A stretch of DNA of 64,000 nt from G942493375 sp942493375 (GTDB lineage Bacteria; Armatimonadota; UBA5829), in contig OW818698.1 of NCBI GenBank assembly GCA_942493375.1, positions 5,208,001-5,272,000 on the forward strand, read 5' to 3'. Positions 35,928 to 45,035 of the stretch are shown piece after piece. A model generated the notes under the pieces. That model saw only the letters and a program-made list of their open reading frames with translations, made no database searches and was not told where the DNA came from. How positions within the stretch are numbered: the first letter of the stretch is position 1; every line of letters starts with the position of its first letter. A program made the translations under genes and the position numbers.

Positions 35928-38903
35928 ATGAATACAACCATACTGATTTACCTGTTTTTGATTACCATTATGTTATTAGCCACAGTTGGCTCAATGGGAA
36001 ATGCCGCCAGTCAGATAACTCTGGACAAGGCCCGTTTTACCGTGATTTCCCCACAATGCATCCGCCTGGAGTATTCTCCTTCAGGGGAGTTTATTGATGC
36101 TCCGTCCTATTTTGCTTATAATCGCAAAGCCCGTTATTCAGCTGCAAAGATTGAAAAAAACGCTGACTCTGTGCAGATAGATACCGGAGTTATCAAGCTG
36201 TCATACAAAAATGATGGCAAGGCATTCGATGCTGACAACCTCAAAGTCGATATCGGGTCATCCATTGCCTGGCATCCTGGGATACTGAGCAAGGCGAATA
36301 TGGGAGGTGCTATCAGGACTTTGGACGTTGTGGATGGCTGCGTTAAATTGGATGATGGAGTTATCTCACGTGATGGTTGGTATCTTCTGGATGATTCCAA
36401 GTCTCCGCTTCTGACTAAAGACTGGGTTATGTCCAGACCGGCTGATTCAGGCATTGACTGGTATTTCTTTGGTTATGGAACGGATTACAAGTCTGCACTG
36501 AAGTCCCTTACTGCAATTGGTGGAAGTATTCCCTTGCCTCGCAGGTATACCCTTGGAGCCTGGTATTCACGGTATTGGCCTTATACATCCGAAGACTACC
36601 GGCAGATTTATAAAGAATATTCGGAGCACGATTTTCCTCTCGATGTAATGGTAATGGATATGGACTGGCACAAGGACGGTTGGACCGGATGGTCCTGGAA
36701 CCGCGACCTCCTGCCGGATGCCGAAGAACTGCTGAAGTGGTTCCATTCCAAGAATTTGGCTGTCACCTTGAACGTTCACCCGGCAGATGGCGTGCTTCCT
36801 CATGAAGATATGTATGCAGATTTTATGAAGGCAATGGGCAAAGATCCAACTAAGGACCAGCCGCTGCCTTTTGATGCAGGTAATAAGAAATATCTGGACA
36901 CCATGTTCAAATACACTCACGCACCTCTTGAGGCTGAGGGAGTTGATTTCTGGTGGCTGGACTGGCAGCAGTATCCATTCACCCACGGTATTCCCGATCT
37001 TACAAACCTGCAGTGGCTGAATGAATACTACTTCAAACATACTTCAGCAAACGGTAAGAGGGGAGTATCCTTCAGCAGATGGGCGGGTTGGGGTGACCAT
37101 AGACATCCTATTCACTTCTCCGGAGACTCTTCTACAAACTGGAGAATGCTCGCATTTGAAGTCCCATTTACATCCGCATCCAGTAACGCAGGATGTTTCT
37201 TCTGGTCACACGACATAGGCGGACACATGTCCGGCCGCAACGAGGAATCCTACACCCGCTGGTGCCAGTTCGGAGCATTCACAGCTGCCCTGCGTTCACA
37301 CTCTACCCGTGACGCCACAATGGACCGCAGGCCCTGGGCTTATGAAAAGTGGGCTGAGGATTCTATGCGGATAAGTTTCCATATACGTTCGATATTCTTC
37401 CCATACACATATTCATCTGTCAGGCAGTCGACAGTGGATTCCGTTCCACTTGTCCGGGGAATGTATATTGACTATCCCAACTCCGATGCAGCTTACAAGC
37501 AGCCTCAGCAGTATATGTATGGAGATGACATACTGGTCTCTCCGGTTGCTGAACCCGGCGTAGGTAGATATAGGCTGGCCCGTCAGGTAGTCTGGTTCCC
37601 TGAAGGCGATTGGTATAACTATTTCACCGGGGAGAAATATGACGACAACTCCGAGCATCTGGTTACTGCCGGAATCAACGAGTTCCCGTTGTATATCCGT
37701 GGAGGTGTTCCGGTTCCACTCCAGGCATACACTCAGCATATGGCTACTCAGCCGCTGAACGAGCTTATTATAAGATGTTACCCGGGTGATAATGGCAAGA
37801 TTGGCAGCTTTACACTTTATGAGGATGATGGAATCACAGACGCATACAAGAAGAAAGAGTCTGCTACAACGGTTCTCAAATACCGCAGAGATGGAGAGAA
37901 AGTCACTATCAGCGTTGATCCAACCAAGGGTGAATACAAGGGGCAGCTTTCAGAGCGTTCATACAAAATCGAACTTCCATGCACACTGGAAATCACTGAC
38001 AAAAAAACCATAAAGCAGGGGATGACACTCCAATATAATAAGAACACAAATATCAACACAATCCATGTCCCCGCCAAATCTATTCGCGAGGGCTTCAGTA
38101 TTGTGCTCAAAGTCGAAAACGTTGCACCGCAGACAGCACACCTGAAAGCATTCGCAAGCCGGGTTGGTCTGCCTGCACCTGTCCCTGGAGACTCACTGAG
38201 CAATCTTCTGGAAACTGCACTTGCTAGCTCCGGAGATCTCAGTCCGAAAATGATCCTTGCAAGTGCTGGTGTCGGTTCAGTTGATAAAATCGAGACTGCG
38301 TATGGTTTCCCGGACACCAAAACCGTCCGCACATATACATCGCCGTTAATCCATGCAACAGTTGAAGCCAATTTGATCGACTCTGATGATGAAGGTCAGT
38401 TGCTTCAGACTGTAGTCAAGATCGGTGGGAAGCAGTTCGAATATGAAGAGCCGCGAAACCAGACTGTAGATCTCAGCAGATATGAAAAAGAGAATGCAGC
38501 CCTGTCGGCAACTGTAACAGCCAGCTCATTCGAGTTTCCTGAAACAGACGGCGTAAATGATGGCTTTGTAGGTGGTTATCCGATAGACCGAAGCCAGGAG
38601 TGGTCAACCAAAGGCGAAAAAGCCAGTGCATGGATTAAGCTCGATTGGACCAATCCCCAGACAGTAGATCGCATTCTTCTGTTTGACCGGTTAAATGGCG
38701 CCGATAGAGTCCTTGCTGGAGAGATCGAATTCAGCGATGGCAGCAAGGTTGCTGTTGGTGAATTAGTGAACAACGCAACCAAAGGCACTCTGGTTAAATT
38801 CGCACCAAAAATAATCACCTGGCTGAAGTTCACCGTAACTAAAGTATCAAATGAAACACAGAATACTGGTTTGGCTGAAATAGTGGTTCTAAGAGCCAAA
38901 TAG
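35928..38903 (+). CDS. Exported GH31 alpha-glycosidase with DUF5110 and discoidin-like domains
   Basis: 991 residues from ATG 35928, supported by GAGGAG six bases upstream and an immediate signal peptide. The open frame to 35751 runs into the previous gene and is rejected. Order of domains: N-terminal galactose-mutarotase-like sandwich, GH31 barrel (about 215-560) with DFWWLDWQQ (D345, nucleophile) and SGDSSTNW (D400, acid/base), a DUF5110 beta domain (about 615-710), a small helical region, and an F5/8 type C-like domain (about 860-990) for sugar or surface binding. GH31 enzymes cleave alpha-glucosides, alpha-xylosides or related bonds; the exact one is not fixed by these motifs. It is followed by a stack of hairpins. 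Confidence 0.9.
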   Translation: MNTTILIYLFLITIMLLATVGSMGNAASQITLDKARFTVISPQCIRLEYSPSGEFIDAPSYFAYNRKARYSAAKIEKNADSVQIDTGVIKLSYKNDGKAFDADNLKVDIGSSIAWHPGILSKANMGGAIRTLDVVDGCVKLDDGVISRDGWYLLDDSKSPLLTKDWVMSRPADSGIDWYFFGYGTDYKSALKSLTAIGGSIPLPRRYTLGAWYSRYWPYTSEDYRQIYKEYSEHDFPLDVMVMDMDWHKDGWTGWSWNRDLLPDAEELLKWFHSKNLAVTLNVHPADGVLPHEDMYADFMKAMGKDPTKDQPLPFDAGNKKYLDTMFKYTHAPLEAEGVDFWWLDWQQYPFTHGIPDLTNLQWLNEYYFKHTSANGKRGVSFSRWAGWGDHRHPIHFSGDSSTNWRMLAFEVPFTSASSNAGCFFWSHDIGGHMSGRNEESYTRWCQFGAFTAALRSHSTRDATMDRRPWAYEKWAEDSMRISFHIRSIFFPYTYSSVRQSTVDSVPLVRGMYIDYPNSDAAYKQPQQYMYGDDILVSPVAEPGVGRYRLARQVVWFPEGDWYNYFTGEKYDDNSEHLVTAGINEFPLYIRGGVPVPLQAYTQHMATQPLNELIIRCYPGDNGKIGSFTLYEDDGITDAYKKKESATTVLKYRRDGEKVTISVDPTKGEYKGQLSERSYKIELPCTLEITDKKTIKQGMTLQYNKNTNINTIHVPAKSIREGFSIVLKVENVAPQTAHLKAFASRVGLPAPVPGDSLSNLLETALASSGDLSPKMILASAGVGSVDKIETAYGFPDTKTVRTYTSPLIHATVEANLIDSDDEGQLLQTVVKIGGKQFEYEEPRNQTVDLSRYEKENAALSATVTASSFEFPETDGVNDGFVGGYPIDRSQEWSTKGEKASAWIKLDWTNPQTVDRILLFDRLNGADRVLAGEIEFSDGSKVAVGELVNNATKGTLVKFAPKIITWLKFTVTKVSNETQNTGLAEIVVLRAK

Positions 38904-38914
38904 CCAATTGTGAT

Positions 38915-38931
38915 GCAGGCTTCCAGCCTGC
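38915..38931. repeat. Short hairpin GCAGGCT-TCC-AGCCTGC
   Basis: A 7-bp perfect stem with a 3-base loop, twelve bases after the GH31 stop. Similar GCAGGCTTCCAGCCTGC motifs are dispersed in many bacterial genomes. Confidence 0.6.
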
Positions 38932-38937
38932 GTTCCA

Positions 38938-38970
38938 AATGAGAGGCAGACCGTAAGTCTGCCTCTCATT
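38938..38970. terminator. 14-bp perfect hairpin
   Basis: AATGAGAGGCAGAC and GTCTGCCTCTCATT pair fully around the loop CGTAA. Lying between convergent genes, it could end transcription from either side although no T-run follows; it may instead belong to a dispersed repeat family. Confidence 0.55.
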
Positions 38971-39000
38971 AAATGTAATAGTTCAGAGTTGCGGGGATTT

Positions 39001-39067
39001 GTCATCCTGAGGAACGAAGGATCTGCTTTTTTAGATGAAAAGCAGATCCTTCGTTCCTCAGGATGAC
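39001..39067. repeat. Dispersed GTCATCCTGA-type inverted repeat, copy 2 (perfect)
   Basis: Two 30-base arms (39001-39030 and 39038-39067) are perfectly complementary around a 7-base loop (TTAGATG). This is the intact form of the CHPERSEG-type repeat also found, degraded, at 16590-16671. Confidence 0.92.
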
Positions 39068-39106
39068 AATGTTCCCATGAAACTGAACTCATACCATTAA
39101 GAAAAA

Positions 39107-41347
39107 TCACACACTCAAAAGTGTCCTCTCAATGATCTCATTCTGTGTTGTTTCAGACAGGATGTTGAAATACGCGCTGTATCCACTGACACGCACCACC
39201 AGGTCTTTATGGTCCTCTGGATGGACTTTCGCATCGATCAGGTCTTCCGGGTTTACACAGTTCATCTGCATCACCGAACCGCCATTCTCGACAAACCGGT
39301 GGATTACAGCAGATACGATATCGGGGTCTAAATAACCAGCCACGACCGGCAGCTTGATATCCAGAACAGCAACAACGGGATAGTCCGTCATATCGACAGG
39401 CTCCAGTGCGTTTATCACCTGACTGATCCCGCACTTCTCTCCTAAAGCCAGCATGCTGGGACTCATACCTGGAGACAAATGCTCGCTTGCTTTGCGTCCA
39501 TCCGGGGTAGCCTGTGTTTGATTTCCAAAATGAATAAATGCCCGGAACGGGAACAGACTGGCTTCATATTTACCGCCCCGGCTGTTTGGTTGACCGGAGG
39601 ATACTTCTGCAATGTCGTGAAATACCTTTGCAGACAACTCCCGAATCTCTTCGTCATCCCAGCCAAATTTTGGCACCCGATTGATCAGATACTGTCGGAA
39701 CGATTCCTCTGCCTCAAAATTGTTATCCAGCATCTCGCCAAGTCTGGTCAAGGAAATCGTTTTCTGCCTGAATACCACTTCACGCACAGCATTTAGAGAA
39801 TCTATCAGATTTCCAACTCCGGTCAATGATACGCTGCCGGCATTATATCGTGCTCCACCCTCAAACATATCCAGCGCATTTTCAATACAGTCGCTGAGAG
39901 TAGAGGAATGCAATGGGCATGGGCTGTATCTTGCGCCTTCTTTCTCAGTCATGTTTCTCTGACGAATATGCGCATTAACTACCGAATGCAGGTTTTCAAG
40001 AAATGCTGCATATATGCTTTCAAAATCGAGGCACTTCGAATATTCCGCCACTTGTATTTCTTCGCGCTGCGTGAAAACCGACCAGCGGTCAGGAAACATA
40101 CCCATCAGAAAGACTTGGACCAGGTTCAGATATATTGTTGCACGGCTGTTGACTTCGGTATTCTCCAGCACATTCTCCTGGCAGCCTCCCCCAACATAAA
40201 GCCGACAGTCTTCGATTGCTTTCCCCATCTTTACGTTTGCTGGAATAAGGACATCGTCATTGAAAATAGCCAGTGAATTGACACCCTTTGCAGCGGCATT
40301 TGCAAGGAGATTAAAGTAGGCTTTCGGATGCGCAGAAGATACACGGGCATTGAGCTTAGGATCTATCTGTCCCAGCTCCACATAAGTTTCTATAATTATC
40401 TGAGTAAGTTCATTGAATATCACATTGCCATTTGCGTCACACCCACCGATACCTATAGTGGTATTGGTCCCTGCGTGCTCACTGGTTTTGCTCATTCCAA
40501 ACCTGATGTCGTGAAAAGCAATCATATACTGGACAAGGTCCCGGGCTTCCTCCCTTGTCATATATCCGGATTCAATATCCCTTACATAGTATGGATACAA
40601 TATCCGGTCCCAATGGCTCAGGACGCTACTGCCAACGCCTTCCAGCTCTTGCACAATTTCCCGCATGAAATGAATGGTATTCAGCGCTTCATAGAACGTT
40701 GCTGGTGGGTTTGCTGGAACACGGTGCGCTGTGTCTGATATCCGCTGAAGTCTCTTTCGGATTATCGGATCAGTTTCTCCAGAAATCATTTTTTCAGCTT
40801 CCAGCGCATGTCTTTCAGCGATGCTGATAACAGCTCTGTTGCCGGAAATGACTGCTTCCAGAAAATCTCTTTCTTTCTGTGTAGAGACTGTCTTAAGCCG
40901 ATCTTCAGATTTTTGAATTAATCCAGACAGTCCATATTGAAAGACATTGTCAAAGCCCAAACTATGATGGTTGGTATCCATCACAGTCCATCCAGTGGAT
41001 AGTCCTGAGGAATTGCAATATGACCACCAGTCCGATCCCTGTTTTTCCAGTTGTTGACCGAACGGTTCTCTCCGCATCCATCCGCCAATTCCACCTTCAC
41101 CCAGATCTGAGCGCAACCTGCCGGTATCCAATTCAAAGTAGAAAGGAAAATGCTTGAAAATCTTTATCCTGCAATGCTCCGATATAAAGTCATATCCGAA
41201 CGCCTTGCGTGTATATGGAGACCATTCAGGGTGATTGGAGCTGGTTTCGTGGAGTTCACGCTCCAGGTCACTCAGGTTTGTTGGATAATCAGAATAATGG
41301 GAGTCGATCTCATTTTCAAAAGCGCTGCGTTCTTCGAAGAATGACAT
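39107..41347 (-). CDS. Glycyl radical enzyme of the pyruvate formate-lyase family
   Basis: 746 residues, cytosolic. The C-terminal glycyl radical loop VVRVSGYSAYF places the radical on G722. The active-site cysteine is in GGGCQEN (C389), with E391 two residues on, as in the Gly-Cys-x-Glu motif of dehydratase and decarboxylase members; PFL itself has Cys-Cys. It therefore resembles diol or hydroxyproline dehydratase-type enzymes more than true PFL, but the residue after the Glu is Asn rather than the usual Pro, so the reaction is open. TGGAG precedes the ATG. No radical SAM activase gene is in this window, so activation must come from elsewhere. The downstream-oriented neighbours are convergent GH31 and, upstream on the same strand, a glycosidase. 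Confidence 0.88.
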   Translation of the reverse strand: MSFFEERSAFENEIDSHYSDYPTNLSDLERELHETSSNHPEWSPYTRKAFGYDFISEHCRIKIFKHFPFYFELDTGRLRSDLGEGGIGGWMRREPFGQQLEKQGSDWWSYCNSSGLSTGWTVMDTNHHSLGFDNVFQYGLSGLIQKSEDRLKTVSTQKERDFLEAVISGNRAVISIAERHALEAEKMISGETDPIIRKRLQRISDTAHRVPANPPATFYEALNTIHFMREIVQELEGVGSSVLSHWDRILYPYYVRDIESGYMTREEARDLVQYMIAFHDIRFGMSKTSEHAGTNTTIGIGGCDANGNVIFNELTQIIIETYVELGQIDPKLNARVSSAHPKAYFNLLANAAAKGVNSLAIFNDDVLIPANVKMGKAIEDCRLYVGGGCQENVLENTEVNSRATIYLNLVQVFLMGMFPDRWSVFTQREEIQVAEYSKCLDFESIYAAFLENLHSVVNAHIRQRNMTEKEGARYSPCPLHSSTLSDCIENALDMFEGGARYNAGSVSLTGVGNLIDSLNAVREVVFRQKTISLTRLGEMLDNNFEAEESFRQYLINRVPKFGWDDEEIRELSAKVFHDIAEVSSGQPNSRGGKYEASLFPFRAFIHFGNQTQATPDGRKASEHLSPGMSPSMLALGEKCGISQVINALEPVDMTDYPVVAVLDIKLPVVAGYLDPDIVSAVIHRFVENGGSVMQMNCVNPEDLIDAKVHPEDHKDLVVRVSGYSAYFNILSETTQNEIIERTLLSV

Positions 41348-41431
41348 TTATGGTCTCCAGCAAGAAATGGACTTAGGCATATATTAAAAGTATATCAGTT
41401 GCGATTGAATGATAACAATCTCGCAAGTTCT

Positions 41432-43462
41432 CTATTTTCCAGGTGCAATCTGCACTGAGATCATCTTGAATAATCCAGGATTCACTGTTAAGGATACGCT
41501 ATCAAGATTCATCGCCATGTCAGTTCCTTCGATCTCATCTCTCCAACGTAAAAGTGCATTGGATTTCAATCCCAGGTTTCGCTTGTTGGGAGTAAGCACT
41601 GCATCCGCAGGTTTATCACCCGGGTTTGCTACAACAAACAAAGCGCCGCGTTTTTTATCGAGATATGCGCTGATTTTAATATCGGTCGCATTATTGTTCT
41701 TTAGAAGTTCACTGGACTTCCAGAAGGGAACCCACACAACGTTCGACATGCCGAATGAATCATAGGCTTTCCAGATATCAATCTGGTGCCTGGGATGGTA
41801 GAACCAGAGTGAGTCATAAAGTAGAGAGATGGTCCGTCCACGTTCCCGTTCTTCATCGGGAGTTCCGGGGCCTGTTGGAAGATTCGGTATCTGAGCTGAG
41901 GGGATACCGAAGTTATGCCCACTCATCTCCGCTCTCATCACATCCTCTGAGAAATACTCAGATCCTATTCTATATGGAAGTAAATGCTCAGCGTCGATAT
42001 AGAAGTCAACCAGAGATAATGCAGGAAGCAGAATACTTCCGGACGTATGAGCAGCCAGAATACCAGGAGGGTCCTGGGATTTGACCAGCCGGTAAAGGTT
42101 CTTGATGAGTTCGCGTGTTCGCCATATTGGGAGTGTATTGTGCAGTTTAGCGTCTTTTCCCGTGTAACCGCAGCCATGTTTAGCGTTGTTGCAGGGAACA
42201 GGGCTGGTAAGTCCATCCATATAGAGTCCTTTGAAGCCGTACTTCTCAAAACCGGCAGTATACTCCTCAAGCAGGAGCTCTGGATAGGCCGAATTATTAC
42301 AGACAACGCGGCAAATGTCATTATTATCCGATCTTTGATATTGATAGTTGTCGCCCAAAGCCAGCACGTCCCAGTCCTTGTTATATTCAGCGGCTTTTGT
42401 TGAAATATAGCACCCGGTATACGGAGCCATGCCTATTCCTTTTTGCTTGCAAGCATGGAGAAGCGATCTGAGTTTTGGTTCATCAGAGTCTTTCGGACGG
42501 CAGAGACTCTGGACATCCGACCATCTTTCCCAGTAACCGAGATACTTTACTCCCCATCCTGCCAGGAGGTTCAGGTAGGGTGGATTATCTTTACTTGCTG
42601 GCTCTCCTGTATAGGTGTTCTTTTCCTCGCCATAGGAGCCCTCGTTGCAGTAATGCAGCTTATAGTGTTGATTATCATATTTCTTAACCGGTGTTGCAAT
42701 AAACCCAAAAGTCCACTTCCACGGACTATCAAGCATATAGTTGCTCAGGAGATTCATTTTCAAAAGAGTAACATCTTTACCTGGAGTCACTGTTATAGCA
42801 TTTTGAGGATCGGCAGGTGACCAGGGCTCATCGGTTTCAGAGAATAACTGTAGACCACGATCATCGTTGCCCAGCCAGATGTAGAATACAAACGGCAGTT
42901 TCATTCCATCAGGTTTTACGGCGCCTGCGTTCATCCGCTTCTTCATCCATTCCCAATCCCATATAGGATAGATATTGGAATGGTGAAAGAGTGTGGCGTA
43001 TTGGGATTTTAATGGGACTGTAATATCAAGAGAGTCCAACCGTATTGGTCGTATAGGAGAAATGGTCAGATCAACGCGGGTTGTTCCATCGAATTCTGTT
43101 GTGAATGTGCATTCTGCATTGAGATAATGTGATAGTGCATTTGTTGAATATCTGACTCTCTCAGAGTTTGAATCAAGTACCCTGAATGATATATCTTTCC
43201 ACTTGATTTTGTTTCCGTTGGCACTTACCAGGATGTCCATAGGACCGGCTAGAATATTCTCTCGCTGGCTCACAATGCTGGTCGGCAGTATTCCTGAATT
43301 GAAGTTGTATGATCTTCCCCAGCAGGAAACAATATTCTTTTGTATCTTTGGAGTCGTCCAGGTTGCCATCCAGGCCTCCTTTGAATCTGCAAAGCTGACC
43401 GCACAAGCGATATTTATTATGCAAACAAACCCTAATAAAAAAGATATGCGAACTTTGATCAC
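41432..43462 (-). CDS. Exported DUF6067-like glycoside hydrolase
   Basis: 676 residues from GTG 43462, with GGGGAG six bases upstream. Signal peptide ends near AVSFA. A beta-sandwich (about 45-260) precedes a TIM barrel (about 290-580). Family-like features are LQLFSETDEPWSP near residue 205, YTGCYISTKAAEY, GLYMDGLTSPVPC (candidate catalytic Asp) and IDAEHLLPYRIGSEYFSEDV. A C-terminal beta domain follows. The match to DUF6067/GH123-like proteins is by memory of these motifs and needs a profile search. It runs in the same direction as the glycyl radical enzyme 84 bases downstream and could share its transcript. Confidence 0.65.
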   Translation of the reverse strand: MIKVRISFLLGFVCIINIACAVSFADSKEAWMATWTTPKIQKNIVSCWGRSYNFNSGILPTSIVSQRENILAGPMDILVSANGNKIKWKDISFRVLDSNSERVRYSTNALSHYLNAECTFTTEFDGTTRVDLTISPIRPIRLDSLDITVPLKSQYATLFHHSNIYPIWDWEWMKKRMNAGAVKPDGMKLPFVFYIWLGNDDRGLQLFSETDEPWSPADPQNAITVTPGKDVTLLKMNLLSNYMLDSPWKWTFGFIATPVKKYDNQHYKLHYCNEGSYGEEKNTYTGEPASKDNPPYLNLLAGWGVKYLGYWERWSDVQSLCRPKDSDEPKLRSLLHACKQKGIGMAPYTGCYISTKAAEYNKDWDVLALGDNYQYQRSDNNDICRVVCNNSAYPELLLEEYTAGFEKYGFKGLYMDGLTSPVPCNNAKHGCGYTGKDAKLHNTLPIWRTRELIKNLYRLVKSQDPPGILAAHTSGSILLPALSLVDFYIDAEHLLPYRIGSEYFSEDVMRAEMSGHNFGIPSAQIPNLPTGPGTPDEERERGRTISLLYDSLWFYHPRHQIDIWKAYDSFGMSNVVWVPFWKSSELLKNNNATDIKISAYLDKKRGALFVVANPGDKPADAVLTPNKRNLGLKSNALLRWRDEIEGTDMAMNLDSVSLTVNPGLFKMISVQIAPGK

Positions 43463-43506
43463 ATCTGTCTCCCCTAACCTGGCATTACAAGTCTTTTTTA
43501 ACTGAT

Positions 43507-43512
43507 ATTATA
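43507..43512 (-). promoter_or_regulatory. -10 box for the DUF6067-like gene
   Basis: TATAAT on the minus strand, about 45 bases before the GTG start. A TTAAAC element sits 19 bases further upstream, a longer spacing than usual. Confidence 0.4.
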
Positions 43513-43563
43513 CTCTAGATGTTCTTGTTAAGTTTAAGCCCATATCCCGTTGCAGAGCTTGAG

Positions 43564-43574
43564 CATGGTATAAT
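43564..43574 (+). promoter_or_regulatory. Extended -10 promoter for the GH30/GH39-like gene
   Basis: CATGGTATAAT contains TGN-TATAAT, the extended -10 form, 40 bases before ATG 43614; no good -35 is seen. The identical 11-mer lies before lpxK (59703-59713, minus strand). Confidence 0.55.
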
Positions 43575-43613
43575 GCGCATATCTCGTTCAATCCACCCGA
43601 TTTCAGGTGAAAC

Positions 43614-45008
43614 ATGCGTCGTTTACTGATACTGACTACCCTCTTAATATTGTCTACATTACCGGTGTTGGGAGCTCCTGCAGATATAGAGTTCGACGCA
43701 GGGATTCGTGCCCAGAAAATATTGGGTTTCGGCGCCAATATATGGCCGGCTGACATGAATGTATTCAGTGTCTATAAAGACATGAAGCTTACCTGGGCAC
43801 GATTGTGGTTTGATCCGGGTGATCCTCCAACTAACTTGACTCGTGAGCAGATGGATGCATATTGGACAGGATATGCTACTTCCAGGCAGCTTCCATATGT
43901 AATACAGTCAGCTGACATGCTGAAAAAGTATGGTGCTAAGACTATCTTTACCATAGGCAATCCTCCAGGTTCCTGGTTAGGTCCAGGCAAGAGTCTGCCC
44001 AAAGAGCGGTTTAATGATTTTGCTGTGTGGCTGGTATCCTGTATGAAATTCTACATATCCCACGGGGTGAAAATACACTATGTAGAGCTTTATAACGAGC
44101 CTGATGGTGACTGGAACGTCCATATATTCCCTGTAGACAATGCCACTATTACCAAACTGGTCCGGAAAGAGCTGGATGCCCGCGGGCTGCACAAAATTGG
44201 AATCCTCGGTCCGGGACTGTCTCATTTAGTCAGTGATCCTGCCGGTGATCCAATGGTCAACGCGATGGATGAGGAAGCAGTTCGCTCGCTTGCAGGCTGG
44301 TCTAGTCATGCCTGGGAATGGAACTCCGCTGCGGTAGATGCTGAGGGTGGTCAGAGTTTCGTCCGCAGGGTCTGGCCCTACCAGATGGCATCCTATAAAC
44401 GCAAGGATCCAAAAGGTCGCCTGCCGATATTTGTTACAGAGTATTGCAACCAGGCAAACATATATCACGGTGAGCCTACACCGAAAGGTATGCTGACCGC
44501 TGATCGCCCGGCTTTTGCTGCCAGAGTAGTCGAGAACACGCTTTCTCTGCTCAACGGAGGAGCCAATGTCCTGGTATACTGGCAGGGAGCTGACCAGACC
44601 TGGGATCCCGGAAATGCAGGATTTATTGGGGATTCGCTCCACAAAGGAGCACCAAGGCCTGTTTTCTACGCTATGAAAGCCATTTGTGCAAGGCTGCAGC
44701 CTGACTCATATGTTTTGAAACCAATTAAGCAGGACGCCAGCATCTACTCAGCTGCGTTCATAAAAGACAACCGCCTTGTGCTTGCTATGGTCAACGGCAC
44801 ACCCCAAACGTGTACCAGGACGGTCCATATATCAGGGATTGATAGTTTGAAGCTTACAGAATCTGTGAAGTTTCTGGCAACTGATCCTCTCAAGGAAACA
44901 ATAAGTAAGAGTGATGTCCATATCGATCGTTTGGCTCAGAGGATAACAGTCACGATTCCTTCAGACAGCACTCTGACGCTTGTTCTAAGAATCGAATTAG
45001 CCAAATAG
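43614..45008 (+). CDS. Exported clan GH-A glycosidase (GH30/GH39-like)
   Basis: 464 residues with a signal peptide (MRRLLILTTLLILSTLPVLGA). The mature start KILGFGANIWP is the GH30-type opening of a TIM barrel. YVELYNEPDGDW gives the acid/base candidate E162 and FVTEYCNQ the nucleophile candidate E276. ANVLVYWQGADQTWDPG and a C-terminal beta domain (LVLAMVNGT, SLKLTESVKFLAT) follow, as in GH30 enzymes, which cleave beta-glucosidic, xylanosidic or related bonds. It is followed after 27 bases by a pectate-lyase-like gene and then a URO-D-like gene, probably one transcript. Confidence 0.82.
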   Translation: MRRLLILTTLLILSTLPVLGAPADIEFDAGIRAQKILGFGANIWPADMNVFSVYKDMKLTWARLWFDPGDPPTNLTREQMDAYWTGYATSRQLPYVIQSADMLKKYGAKTIFTIGNPPGSWLGPGKSLPKERFNDFAVWLVSCMKFYISHGVKIHYVELYNEPDGDWNVHIFPVDNATITKLVRKELDARGLHKIGILGPGLSHLVSDPAGDPMVNAMDEEAVRSLAGWSSHAWEWNSAAVDAEGGQSFVRRVWPYQMASYKRKDPKGRLPIFVTEYCNQANIYHGEPTPKGMLTADRPAFAARVVENTLSLLNGGANVLVYWQGADQTWDPGNAGFIGDSLHKGAPRPVFYAMKAICARLQPDSYVLKPIKQDASIYSAAFIKDNRLVLAMVNGTPQTCTRTVHISGIDSLKLTESVKFLATDPLKETISKSDVHIDRLAQRITVTIPSDSTLTLVLRIELAK

Positions 45009-45035
45009 TGTTAGTTCAGGGATGGGTGTTTACAT

